From Klebsiella pneumoniae (GTDB taxonomy: Bacteria > Verrucomicrobiota > Verrucomicrobiia > Limisphaerales > SXTU01), in assembly GCA_943330855.2 (NCBI GenBank), contig CALQJI020000040.1, forward strand, positions 1-46,278: a stretch of DNA of 46,278 bases, given 5' to 3'. Numbering within the stretch: position 1 is the first letter of the stretch; every line of letters starts with the position of its first letter. The notes below the pieces were generated by a model. That model was not told the DNA's origin, did not search any database, and was given only the letters and a program-made list of their open reading frames with translations. Positions 26,201 through 33,241 of this stretch are shown here, piece by piece. The position numbers were made by a program, and so were the translations under genes.

Positions 26201-26465
26201 GGGCTCCTCACTGGCAAGACTCCTCGCCGAGGGACGAGGCGTCCGAAACAGGAAAAACTTGCCACCATTAACTTTCGCCATCATTCGCAGATGGGCGCAT
26301 GACCACTATAAGCAGACTGGCAAGTCGCCGACTCGCAGCTCTGGGGCAGTGCGCTGTGCGCCCGGTGATAAGTGGGCGAATCTGGATACCGCACTTCACC
26401 AAGGTCGTCGTGGTCTCCCCGGCGGTTCGTCCCTAGCCAAGCTCCTTCGCCAAGAGCGGGGCTGA
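23211..26465 (+). CDS. Mrr-like nuclease fused to SF2 helicase with six C-terminal repeats
   Basis: A 1084-residue protein. Residues 1-150 are a Mrr-type PD-(D/E)xK nuclease: GRDKGIDLIAEG gives the Asp and WAVQSKAY the Q-x-K. About 160-610 is an SF2 helicase: CGTGKTLIGL (Walker A), IADEAHRC (DEAH), FMTATPRI (motif III), TNARCLSEGIDV (motif V) and QAVGRAIRKAEH (motif VI). Residues 647-1084 are six repeats of 74 residues, each with the pattern WADAH..RTG.WP...SG.V..APGE.W..I..AL..G.RGLPGGSSL..LLAE.RGVRN. No methyltransferase is fused or adjacent, unlike type ISP enzymes with the same nuclease-helicase front. I infer a DNA-targeting defence protein, with the repeats as a candidate DNA-recognition module. 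Confidence 0.85.
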   Translation: MPSFLELVRSLSPDEHRRGREFERICKWFLEHDPQYRLLIKRVWLWDDWPGRWGRDKGIDLIAEGFDDKLWAVQSKAYALTHSVTKNDVDRFLSESSRKSIAYRLLITTAAELGLNAREVIHAQEKGVGCLLFSDLKNRELNWPASPDKLVAPQPPPHKPRPDQVRAIADVVRGFRRHDRGQLIRACGTGKTLIGLRVAEAMKPQRTLVLVPSLSLVSQLLSDWSKDSLQPFRFLPVCSDQTVGGEDHLLAHVSELGVPPTTQPAEIAAFLRGTGRRVVFSTYQSVPTVALAFQQHQLKPFDLVIADEAHRCAGVKEGPFATVLDARKIRARKRLFMTATPRIASEASKTRADSLGLELDSMDDHAVFGPVFHELKFSDAIRLKLLTDYRVEIVGVDDPLYRQYAEEGAFVTVDGETITDARTLASHIAVAKAIQKYDLRRIITFHGRVSRAREFADQFPQFLRWMPRRDQPSGQIWTEMISGDMASSKRDAILDRLREVQPPARGIVTNARCLSEGIDVRALDGVAFIDPKESQVDIIQAVGRAIRKAEHKRHGVIILPVYISSAEDDDQVLEDSSFKQVWRVLKALRSHDDQLASELDNLRANLGKQGKVRASLPAKITINLPTRVTARFADAFYLRTVRAITPLPQLTEEKILLWADAHKKRTGRWPKVKSGDVRDAPGEKWANIDASLAQGLRSLPGGSSLARLLMEKLGVRNRADLPSLTFELILRWADAHHQRIGEWPTRSSGTVLAALGEKWGAIDIALVKGHRGLPGGSSLPQLLAENRGARNQAELPRLTTELILKWADAHHKRTGQWPKSDSGAVFDAPGESWANIHAALTQALRGLPGGSTLAQLLAEKRGVRNILDLPDLTIGLILQWIDAHRARTAKWPNQKSGAVLDAPEETWGNIHAALYVGRRGLPGGSTLAKLLAEKRGVRNIQALPDLTNSQIAQWMDKHMERTGKWPNQNSGAVFDAPGETWGNINNSLHKGRRGLPGGSSLARLLAEGRGVRNRKNLPPLTFAIIRRWAHDHYKQTGKSPTRSSGAVRCAPGDKWANLDTALHQGRRGLPGGSSLAKLLRQERG
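25149..26465 (+). repeat. Six in-frame 222-bp coding repeats
   Basis: Units begin at 25149, 25371, 25593, 25815, 26037 and 26259. The TGG codon of the WADAH-like motif is at 25182, 25404, 25626, 25848, 26070 and 26292, a spacing of exactly 222 bp five times over. The last unit is cut short by the stop codon. Units differ at many bases, so they are not recent copies, yet none has gained or lost a codon. Confidence 0.9.
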
Positions 26466-26545
26466 CTGCGGGCAGAAGTTTCACCCCGCCAACGCGCAGC
26501 ATAATTGACCGCGCTCCCGTAGTCGCCGCCTTCCGGCTACGCCTC

Positions 26546-26637
26546 GTAGGAGACGACGTGAGGAGTCTCTAACCAATCGGGAATGCGGAGCGCCGAATGG
26601 GGAATGCCAATCAAAGACTCGTCACCTCGTCTCCTAC
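26546..26637. repeat. 92-bp inverted repeat, relative of the one inside the HTTM gene
   Basis: The left arm 26546-26567 (GTAGGAGACGACGTGAGGAG plus TC) pairs with 26616-26637, with two mismatches. It shares GTAG and CGACGTGAGGAG with 8899-8919, but the inner stem bases differ on both arms (CCGCC/GGCGG there, GAGAC/GTCTC here), so pairing is kept. Confidence 0.75.
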
Positions 26638-26806
26638 GCCGCTCTGTGGCGTCCAACACGCAGCCGGCGCGCTGCGGACCGCGCGTCCCGCCTGTCCTTC
26701 CATCTGAACCACCCCGCTTGGGTCGCTGCTGCACAACGAAATCAGAAGCTAGGCTGGAAGCACTGACCCACCCCATCCGCGTCATCTGCGTTAGGCAACC
26801 TCGATT

Positions 26807-26824
26807 CGCAACCTGAAGGTTGCG
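26807..26824. repeat. Palindrome CGCAACCT-GA-AGGTTGCG
   Basis: An 8-bp perfect stem; second copy of the palindrome at 23109-23128. It lies 12 bp outside the stop codon of the receptor gene (minus strand), so it may also form the 3' hairpin of that mRNA. Confidence 0.7.
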
Positions 26825-26836
26825 ACTACGCCGGTC

Positions 26837-29806
26837 TTAAAAATCGTAAGCCAGCGACAGCCCCACCGTGCGGCCCTTGCGGTTCGCGGAGTAGATGAGC
26901 GGTTGCTCGTTCACCGTCTGCGTGCGGGTGTGGAGCGGATCGAAGAGATTGCGCAGGGAGAGCTTGAGCTTCATGCCGGGCCGCAGCCGTTGCGACCACA
27001 CGAAATCCATCGAGTGTGTCGGCTGCTCGTAGATGTCCGGCAGCGTGTTGTGGACCGCGTAGAGCCGCTCGCCCGCGATGTTGTAAACCAGCGACAGACT
27101 CGTGCCCGTGCGCGCGTTGTCGTAGCTCAGGTCGGCGTTGAAGATGTAAGGCGACTGGTCGTAGAGCGGGCGCGTGATAGGCGTGTTCGGGTCGAACTGC
27201 CGCTTGGAGAACAGCACGTCGGGCCGCACCTCGACCTCGCTTTGAATCCAAGTGTAATTCGCGCCGAGGCTGAAGTCCGCGAGCAGCGGATCCACGAAAT
27301 CGAGCTTCTTGCGCAGCTCCAGTTCCACGCCGTAGAGCGTCGCCTCGGGCGTGTTGATGTAGGTGAGGCTGTCCGCGTCGGGGCTGAAGCGCTCGATGGG
27401 ATTGGTGAGTTGCTTGTGGAAGACGCTGGCGGAAAGCACTTCACCCGGGCGCGGGAACCACTCCCAACGCAGGTCAAGGTTGTCAATCGTCGTGCGCTTG
27501 AGCGACGGATTGCCGCGCAGCAATTCGCCGCCGACAAAGTCATACGCCGCCACTGACGCGATTTCGCGATACGTCGGGCGCGCGATGGTCTGGCCGAAGT
27601 TGAAGCGCACGTTCATCTCCTTGCCGAGCCGCCAGATGAAGCCCGCCGCTGGCAGCAGGTCGTTCGCCTGAATCGCGCTCTTCACCGGCGCGAGCGTCGG
27701 CGCGCCCGGCGTGTAGGTCTGATACATCGTCGTCAGGTCGAGCTGCGTCGTCTCGTAACGCGCGCCGCCGAGCAGCGTGACATCGTCGGACACGGGCAAG
27801 GTGGCCATCGCATACTTCGCCTGGATGGTCTGCTCGCCCTTGTATTTCGTGTAGCCGTCCACGGGCTGGAGATACACCGGCGCGGTGCCGCCGGGCGGGA
27901 CGTTGAGGCGGATGTAGCCGTTCGGGTCGGCGGGCACGGAGCCGGTATTGTCCGTCCGCAGGTCGAAGCGCACTTCGTTGTAGTTGCGCTCCGAGAGACT
28001 GAGGAACGCGCCAAACTTCAACTCCAGTTCGCGGCCCGACGGCAACAGCCACGGCACCACGAGGTCGGCCTTCAGATTGCGATTCTCTTCTTCGAGCAGG
28101 CGGAAAAAGCGCGCCGGATACTTCGGGTCGAGGCTCGTATCAATGAAGTAGTTCCCGCTCGCCTCGCGAAAATAGGAAAAGTAGCGCAGGTCCGGCTCCT
28201 CCTGGCTCGTCGTCGCGTTGGAGGCGAGCCAGTCGAAGCGGATCTTCGTGTCCGGCACGTGGTGCTTGCCCTTGAGTTGGAAGTTCTGGAGATGCCGCTC
28301 GGTGAAGTGCTCCGCCGTCGTCGTGAAGACCGTGCCCGGCTGGTTGTTGTGGAAGCCCGTGAGCACACGGGACACATCCTCCGCCGTCTGGTTGTAGATG
28401 AAGTTGAAGCTGAACTCGTGCTCCGGCAGCGGCCGCCATGCGAGGTTCACCGCCGTGCTCCAGGAGGCTTCCTCCGTCGCCTTCGTGTCGGAGAGCTGCG
28501 CCTTGAAGTCCGTCGTGAGCGGCGCGCCACCGGACACGTAGCGGTTGTTGATGCCGTTCTCGTAAAACGAAAAGCTGCGGCTGTAGTTGAGCGATGTGAA
28601 CAGGCCGAACGGCTGCCCGAGGAAGTTCAGCGTGTCGCCCAGCGAAACGCCGAAGCTCGAATTCAGCGGCGCGCCCGCCGGCCCCGCCGCCAACTGCGTG
28701 GACGAGAATTGGCTCGTGAGCGACGAGAGCCGCGCCGCGTTGGCGGGATTGTTTATGCCGGGAATCGTCTTCGTGTTCAGCGCGGCCCGCACCGCTTCTG
28801 GCAACGCCCGCGTGCCGTCGTCCATGCCCAGCCAGTCGCGCGAGCCGCCGCCGTAAGCGAGGAACTTGCTGTTGAGACTGGCCTGCGTGTTGTAGGCCAC
28901 GCCGAAGTTCAGGCTCGTGAAGCCGCGCGCAGGAAAGGACTTCGTGACGATGTCAATCGCGCCACCCGTGAAGCCGCCGGGTTGCTCCGGCGTGAAGGTC
29001 TTGCTCACCACGATGCTGTCAATCATCGCGGTCGGGAACAGGTCGAGCTGGACGGACTTCCGATATGGGTCCGCCGTCGGCACGTCCGCGCCGTTGAGCG
29101 TTGTGCTCGTGTAGCGGACACTCAGGCCGCGCACGACGACGAACTTGCCCTCGACAATCGTCGTGCCCGTGACCTTCGCCACCACGTCACCCGCGTCCGA
29201 GGTGACCGACTTGGAAATCTGCTCGGAGCCAATCGCATCCGTGACGGCGGTCGCCTTGGCGCGCTGCTCGAAGACAGCCGCAATCGTCGTGGGCTTCGCG
29301 ACCGACGCGAGCGGCGGCGGGGGCGGCAGTTTCTTCGGGACCGGCGCAGCCACCACGCTCGCAACGGGCGCGACCACGGGCGCAAGCTTTGGCCCCGTCA
29401 TCACGGTCGGCGCGGTGGCAGCCGTGTTCGTGCCCGTGCCGCCGAAGACGCCGCCGCCGGTGATGCCTTGGCCGGGCGGACGTTTCGGCGCGGTGAAGAA
29501 CGTGCCGCCCATCGCGGCGGGGGCGCCGGGAGGAGCAGCGGAGACAGTTGCGGAACGCGCGGCTCCACCGGGCGGCGGCGGGAGATTGGGTTGCGGCTGG
29601 GTTTGCTGGGTCGGCTCCGGCGGCTTCGGTTCTTCCTTCTGCTTCTCCTCTTTCTTCGCCGCGACGAGGTCCATCCACTTGAGCACCGGGTCGAGCGTGC
29701 CGGACTTCGCCGCCCAGTAGGCCACGCCGCCAATCAGCACCGTGTGCACGGCGACGGAAATCGCCACACTCGTCTTGTCCGCCTTCTTCTTACGCTCGGG
29801 ACGCAT
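26837..29806 (-). CDS. TonB-dependent receptor with a TonB-like N-terminal membrane anchor
   Basis: A 989-residue protein. Residues 1-12 are basic (MRPERKKKADK) and 13-33 a hydrophobic segment with S17-x3-H21 (SVAVH), the Ser/His motif of the TonB transmembrane helix that contacts ExbB/ExbD. No signal-peptidase site follows. About 47-80 and 140-170 are Pro-rich spacers (KPPEPTQQTQPQPNLPPPP; PKKLPPPPPL), as in TonB. About 175-295 is a receptor plug (EGKFVVVRGLSVRYTSTTLN, LDLFPTAMIDSIVVSKTFTP, GGFTGGAIDIVTKS). The rest is a beta-barrel ending LSLAYDF, with the terminal Phe of outer-membrane proteins. There is no TonB C-terminal domain. It is the third gene after exbB and exbD. A protein tethered to both membranes is implied; the cargo is unknown. 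Confidence 0.85.
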   Translation of the reverse strand: MRPERKKKADKTSVAISVAVHTVLIGGVAYWAAKSGTLDPVLKWMDLVAAKKEEKQKEEPKPPEPTQQTQPQPNLPPPPGGAARSATVSAAPPGAPAAMGGTFFTAPKRPPGQGITGGGVFGGTGTNTAATAPTVMTGPKLAPVVAPVASVVAAPVPKKLPPPPPLASVAKPTTIAAVFEQRAKATAVTDAIGSEQISKSVTSDAGDVVAKVTGTTIVEGKFVVVRGLSVRYTSTTLNGADVPTADPYRKSVQLDLFPTAMIDSIVVSKTFTPEQPGGFTGGAIDIVTKSFPARGFTSLNFGVAYNTQASLNSKFLAYGGGSRDWLGMDDGTRALPEAVRAALNTKTIPGINNPANAARLSSLTSQFSSTQLAAGPAGAPLNSSFGVSLGDTLNFLGQPFGLFTSLNYSRSFSFYENGINNRYVSGGAPLTTDFKAQLSDTKATEEASWSTAVNLAWRPLPEHEFSFNFIYNQTAEDVSRVLTGFHNNQPGTVFTTTAEHFTERHLQNFQLKGKHHVPDTKIRFDWLASNATTSQEEPDLRYFSYFREASGNYFIDTSLDPKYPARFFRLLEEENRNLKADLVVPWLLPSGRELELKFGAFLSLSERNYNEVRFDLRTDNTGSVPADPNGYIRLNVPPGGTAPVYLQPVDGYTKYKGEQTIQAKYAMATLPVSDDVTLLGGARYETTQLDLTTMYQTYTPGAPTLAPVKSAIQANDLLPAAGFIWRLGKEMNVRFNFGQTIARPTYREIASVAAYDFVGGELLRGNPSLKRTTIDNLDLRWEWFPRPGEVLSASVFHKQLTNPIERFSPDADSLTYINTPEATLYGVELELRKKLDFVDPLLADFSLGANYTWIQSEVEVRPDVLFSKRQFDPNTPITRPLYDQSPYIFNADLSYDNARTGTSLSLVYNIAGERLYAVHNTLPDIYEQPTHSMDFVWSQRLRPGMKLKLSLRNLFDPLHTRTQTVNEQPLIYSANRKGRTVGLSLAYDF

Positions 29807-29818
29807 GGCTCAGGCAAC

Positions 29819-30026
29819 GGGGAATAGGGAGTGGGGAATGGGGAATGGGGCGGCGGCAGGGCGGTTCGGGAGGTTGACGGCTTGCTGGTATGGAGCGCGA
29901 CCGCTCACGTCCGCAGCCGCTCGGCACGCACCTGCTGCGGACGTAGGCGTCCGCGCTCCAGTGAAGCGGCCCCGCGCCGACGGGCCGCGCACACCGCCTA
30001 TTCCCCATTCCCCATTCCCTATTCCC
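29819..30026. repeat. Nested composite palindrome between exbD and the receptor gene
   Basis: The outer arms 29819-29850 (GGGGAATAGGGAGTGGGGAA...) and 29997-30026 (CCTATTCCCCATTCCCCATT...) are near-complementary. Nested inside is an inverted pair of REP-like palindromes, 29892-29917 and 29934-29959. The element fills nearly the whole 227-bp gap, so it would be transcribed as a large hairpin between exbD and the receptor. Confidence 0.75.
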
Positions 30027-30033
30027 AATTCTC

Positions 30034-30459
30034 TCACGGTCCCGCCGCCTCTGTGGCCAGGCCCACCTTGTTCACGTTCGCCTGCGTGAGGATGTCGAGG
30101 ACGGTGATGACCTTCTGGTATTGGACCGTGAGGTCGCCGCGCACGATGATGCTGAGGTCGGGGTCGGACTTGCGCAGCTCGATGAGCACGTCGCGCAGCT
30201 CCTTCACCGGCATCGGACGCGAGTTGAGGAAGATGTTCCCCTTCTCGTCCACCGTGAGGTTGTTGATTTTGGGCGGCGGGTCTTTCGGGTTGTTCGCCGC
30301 CGACGGGAGGTTGATGGCAATGTCGTTCACCGCCGGGGCCGTGGTGATGATGAAGATGACCAGCAGCACGAAAGCGAGGTCCAGCAGCGGCGTGATGTTC
30401 AGCTCGCTCATCGTGTGATGAGCGGACTGCGAGAGCTTCTTCCGACGGCGGGCGCGCAT
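30034..30459 (-). CDS. exbD: ExbD/TolR-family energy-transducing protein
   Basis: A 141-residue ExbD-type protein. The short basic cytoplasmic N-terminus MRARRRKKLSQ is followed by one membrane helix (about 20-42) with Asp27 in NITPLLDLAFVLLVIF, the position of the essential proton-carrying Asp25 of E. coli ExbD. A periplasmic domain ends VNKVGLATEAAGP. The start at 30459 is chosen because the upstream in-frame ATG lies within exbB. It is 16 bp after exbB and upstream of the TonB-anchored receptor, so the three form one unit. Confidence 0.92.
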   Translation of the reverse strand: MRARRRKKLSQSAHHTMSELNITPLLDLAFVLLVIFIITTAPAVNDIAINLPSAANNPKDPPPKINNLTVDEKGNIFLNSRPMPVKELRDVLIELRKSDPDLSIIVRGDLTVQYQKVITVLDILTQANVNKVGLATEAAGP

Positions 30460-30475
30460 GACTGGCTGGGCTGGC

Positions 30476-31258
30476 TTACTTGGCGACGATTTCCGGCCGA
30501 CCGATGCCCAGCGAACGGATGGCATCGGCGACCTCGTCCGCCAGCGCGCGGTTATCCACGTGCTTGTGCTCGATGGCGGTGGACAGCTCCGCGTTGAAGT
30601 TGTCCAACTCCTGCGTCATGTGTCGGATGGTCGTGATCATGAAGTTGAACGCGAACATCGCCGGGATGGCGACGAGCAGGCCGATGACCGTCGCGATGAG
30701 CGCGCCCGCGACGCCGGGAGCCATCGCGGTGAGGCTCGCCGCCTTCGCAATCGCGATGCCGGAGAAGGTCTCCATCACGCCCCACACCGTGCCAAGCAGC
30801 CCGATGAACGGCCCGCCCGCCACCGCCGTGGACAGCACAATCATGCCCTTCTCCAACGCCAGCGCCTCCGCGCCGCCCGCACGGTCCATCGCCGCGAGCA
30901 CGGACTCGAAGGAGGCGCTGCTGATGCGGTTCTCGCCCTTCACCTTCACGGGGTTCTTTTCCAAGTGGAACATGACTTCCTCCGCTCCCGCCACATACAC
31001 TTCATAAGCGGGTGCGCCCTCGAACAACTTCTTCGCGTGGAACAGCTCCAGCGGCTCACGCGTCTCGCGAAACGCAGCGTAGAAGGCCTTGCTCTGCTTG
31101 CTGGCTTTGGAGAGCTGGCGCGTTTTGTTGATAATGACCGTCCAGCTCACGAGCGAACAGATGGCCAGCAAGCCGATGGTGATTTTGCCTTCGAGGGTGG
31201 ACTTCTCGAAGGCGAACGACAGCGCGTTGGCCAGGAGGGGCGTGTAGAAAGATTCCAT
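30476..31258 (-). CDS. exbB: ExbB/TolQ/MotA-family proton channel protein
   Basis: A 260-residue ExbB-type protein with three membrane helices: about 25-45 (KITIGLLAICSLVSWTVII), about 138-165 (MIVLSTAVAGGPFIGLLGTV, the conserved TolQ/ExbB helix) and about 180-210 (VAGALIATVIGLLVAIPAMF). With ExbD it converts the proton gradient into movement of TonB-type partners. It is first in the operon, 323 bp from a divergent lipoprotein gene. The partner encoded here is not a free TonB but the receptor with the TonB-like N-terminus. Confidence 0.93.
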   Translation of the reverse strand: MESFYTPLLANALSFAFEKSTLEGKITIGLLAICSLVSWTVIINKTRQLSKASKQSKAFYAAFRETREPLELFHAKKLFEGAPAYEVYVAGAEEVMFHLEKNPVKVKGENRISSASFESVLAAMDRAGGAEALALEKGMIVLSTAVAGGPFIGLLGTVWGVMETFSGIAIAKAASLTAMAPGVAGALIATVIGLLVAIPAMFAFNFMITTIRHMTQELDNFNAELSTAIEHKHVDNRALADEVADAIRSLGIGRPEIVAK

Positions 31259-31581
31259 GTTCAGCGAGCGCGGGAAGCGCAGTGGATGACGAGTCGTTGT
31301 GACAACATGGCGTCAGGATTGTCGCGCCATGCTACGGGCAAAGGGCGGGACGGTTACGATTTCGCAACTTGGCGCGCGGGACGGCGAATTGGTTCACGCA
31401 AAGGACGCGAAGGACGCAAAGGGGGAAGTGATTTGAGCCGCCTTCCTTTACGTCCTTCACGCCTTTTTCGTGCGGCAGAAAACATCTCCTGCGTGACCAA
31501 CCCGTTACGGACCGGTGACATTTCGCGCATCCGGCCAAGTCGCCTTTGACTTCGCGGCTCCGGGTGGTGACAAGGACAGGG
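31259..31581. other. 323-bp divergent region between exbB and a lipoprotein gene
   Basis: It holds promoters for both directions, but I cannot assign them firmly. A CATGGCG...CGCCATG inverted repeat (31306-31331) lies 48 bp upstream of the exbB start and could be an operator; it does not resemble a Fur box. A second inverted element (about 31396-31471) pairs CGCAAAGGACGCGAAGGACG with CGTCCTTCACGCC-like sequence. No gene is seen. Confidence 0.45.
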
Positions 31582-32136
31582 ATGAAGAAAACATTACTGC
31601 TCGCCGCCGCCGCGACCGCCACATTTTTGGCCGCCTGCCAGAACACCACGCACCGCGTGGACCGCTTCGACAACGTCCGCATCCAGCAGATGGAGGCGAA
31701 CAACGTCTCGCGCGACTGGTTCGAGAAAGTCGTCGTCTGCCTCAACGCTCGCCGCGAGGTCCGCGCGGACGGCACCGCTGACCACTTCCTGATGCTGGAG
31801 CACACGCCCATCCCCGAGTTCACTCTCGCGCCGGGCGAGTCGCTCACGCTGCTGGTGGACGGCACGCGCCACGCTTTCGCCCCGACCAATTCCCCCACGG
31901 CCATCGTCAGCCGGCCCGGCTTCACCACCCTTACCTTCCGCACCACCCCGCAGGTCTTCGTCACCATTGCCAATGGCCGCAAAGTAGAGCTCCGGCTGAA
32001 AGGCACTTCCAGCGTGGTCGAGAAGCGGTTGGCCCGCGCCAGCATCGGCGAGTTCAAGAGCTACTTGCTGAAGTATTTCCAAGCCCCGCCCACTGCGCCC
32101 GACGCCCCCGCGACCAAGACCGCCCAGCGCGATTAA
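31582..32136 (+). CDS. Lipoprotein of unknown function (DUF1425/YcfL-like possible)
   Basis: A 184-residue lipoprotein with signal MKKTLLLAAAATATFLAAC and lipobox LAAC at Cys19. AAGGA lies about 11 bp before the ATG, which supports this start over one 36 bp upstream. The mature part is beta-rich: VEANN-like RIQQMEANNVSRDWFEKVVV, then a domain with TLLVDGTRHAF and TLTFRTTPQVFVTIANGRK. The family is uncertain. It is followed after 22 bp by a coiled-coil membrane protein, probably in the same transcript. Confidence 0.7.
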   Translation: MKKTLLLAAAATATFLAACQNTTHRVDRFDNVRIQQMEANNVSRDWFEKVVVCLNARREVRADGTADHFLMLEHTPIPEFTLAPGESLTLLVDGTRHAFAPTNSPTAIVSRPGFTTLTFRTTPQVFVTIANGRKVELRLKGTSSVVEKRLARASIGEFKSYLLKYFQAPPTAPDAPATKTAQRD

Positions 32137-32158
32137 CCGCAACTCACCCCCACCCATC

Positions 32159-33055
32159 ATGGACAACAAAATCGCCAGCTACGGCCTCGTCGGCATGAGC
32201 GTGCTGCTCGCCTTCGGCCTCTACCTCCGCCACGACTCCGCCACCGTGGCGCAAAAAGTTGCCGCCGAGCGCGAAGAGAAACTCCTCGGTGCGCTCAAAG
32301 TCCTCGAAGCCCAAGGCACCGCCCTGCGCGGCGAGGCCGACCTCGTCACCGAGCGCCTCAAAGCCAAAACCGGCGAGGCGACCACGCACTCCAACAAGGT
32401 TGAAACCCTCACCGGTGAACTCGCCCAAACCAAGCAAGGCCTCACGCAGGCCAACGCCGCCATCGAGACCGTGAAAGTCACCGTCGTCGCCGCACAGAAC
32501 GAAACCCGCGCAGTCGAGAACCGCGCCGCCGCCGAGCGTGCGCAATTTGAGAAGGCCATAGCGGACTACCAGAAGGCCGTGAAGGACCGCGACGCCGTGC
32601 TCGCCAACATCACCCAAGCCAACGAGCAACTGGCGAAACAAGCCGAGCAGTTGAACGCGGACATCGGCAAGCAGCAGACTGCGCTGAAAGACCTGAACAC
32701 GAAAATCGCCGACAAGGAGAAGCAACTCGACATGACAGTCGGCGAGCGCGACCTGCTCACCCGCGAACTCAAAACCCTTATGGCCCAGCGCGCCGAACTG
32801 GAACGCCAGCTCAACGACCTCGCGTTCCTCCGCGAACAAGTCGCCCACCTCAAGTCAGAGGCCGCCACCGCCCGCCGCTTCGCCGCCGGACGTGCCGGCA
32901 CGTTGAATGACGAGCGCAAGGGGGCGCAGCGCCTCCTTGATATGCTGTCCCCACTGGCGAAGCCCCCGGCCCCGGCCCCGGCCCGCTCCGGCGAGTTGCG
33001 AGTTGAACTTCGGCAAGACGGGACGGTTGCGATCACCCCTGCCGGCACGCGCTGA
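32159..33055 (+). CDS. Membrane-anchored coiled-coil protein
   Basis: A 298-residue protein with one N-terminal membrane helix (about 7-23, SYGLVGMSVLLAFGLYL). A long coiled coil spans about 30-240, rich in Ala, Glu, Lys and Gln with heptad spacing (AAEREEKLLGALKVLEAQG; LAKQAEQLNADIGKQQTALK). A Pro-rich linker and a short tail end at TPAGTR. There is no catalytic domain. It probably extends from the inner membrane into the periplasm. The lipoprotein gene just upstream suggests an envelope complex, but no partner motif is recognisable. Confidence 0.75.
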   Translation: MDNKIASYGLVGMSVLLAFGLYLRHDSATVAQKVAAEREEKLLGALKVLEAQGTALRGEADLVTERLKAKTGEATTHSNKVETLTGELAQTKQGLTQANAAIETVKVTVVAAQNETRAVENRAAAERAQFEKAIADYQKAVKDRDAVLANITQANEQLAKQAEQLNADIGKQQTALKDLNTKIADKEKQLDMTVGERDLLTRELKTLMAQRAELERQLNDLAFLREQVAHLKSEAATARRFAAGRAGTLNDERKGAQRLLDMLSPLAKPPAPAPARSGELRVELRQDGTVAITPAGTR

Positions 33056-33241
33056 ACACGTCGCAGTTAAAGTAATTAAGCAACGGCGCGCTGTCTCGGA
33101 CTCGGGCACGGCTCACTACCGCGCTCCGGTTCACGGCCAAAAACCCGCCTGAAGTCGTGAGCCGCAGAGCATTTCACCCAACCGTTGCTTGGCTGCCACG
33201 TAAGCGCCATGTGCGCTCCGCAGCCTAAGAAGAAACGTGTC

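Larger units (their letters stand above)
26466..26836. other. 371-bp convergent intergenic region filled with repeats
   Basis: This lies between the stop of the nuclease-helicase gene and the stop of the minus-strand receptor gene. It contains a 92-bp inverted repeat (26546-26637), a GGAATGCGGAGCGCCGAATGG-type segment in that repeat's loop, and the CGCAACCT palindrome at 26807-26824. No reading frame here looks coding. Confidence 0.6.

Noticed and set aside
25149..26465. CRISPR-like array
   Set aside because: The 222-bp period is coding, in frame and diverged; there are no short identical repeats with spacers.
26837..29806. Fusion of complete tonB and receptor genes by a lost stop codon
   Set aside because: Only the TonB anchor and Pro-rich part are present. 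The TonB C-terminal domain is missing, so it is not a simple read-through.
28259..29827. 522-codon plus-strand frame opposite the receptor
   Set aside because: Arg-rich antisense shadow with no domain.
31306..31331. Fur box upstream of exbB
   Set aside because: The inverted repeat CATGGCG/CGCCATG does not match the AT-rich Fur consensus; kept only as a possible operator.
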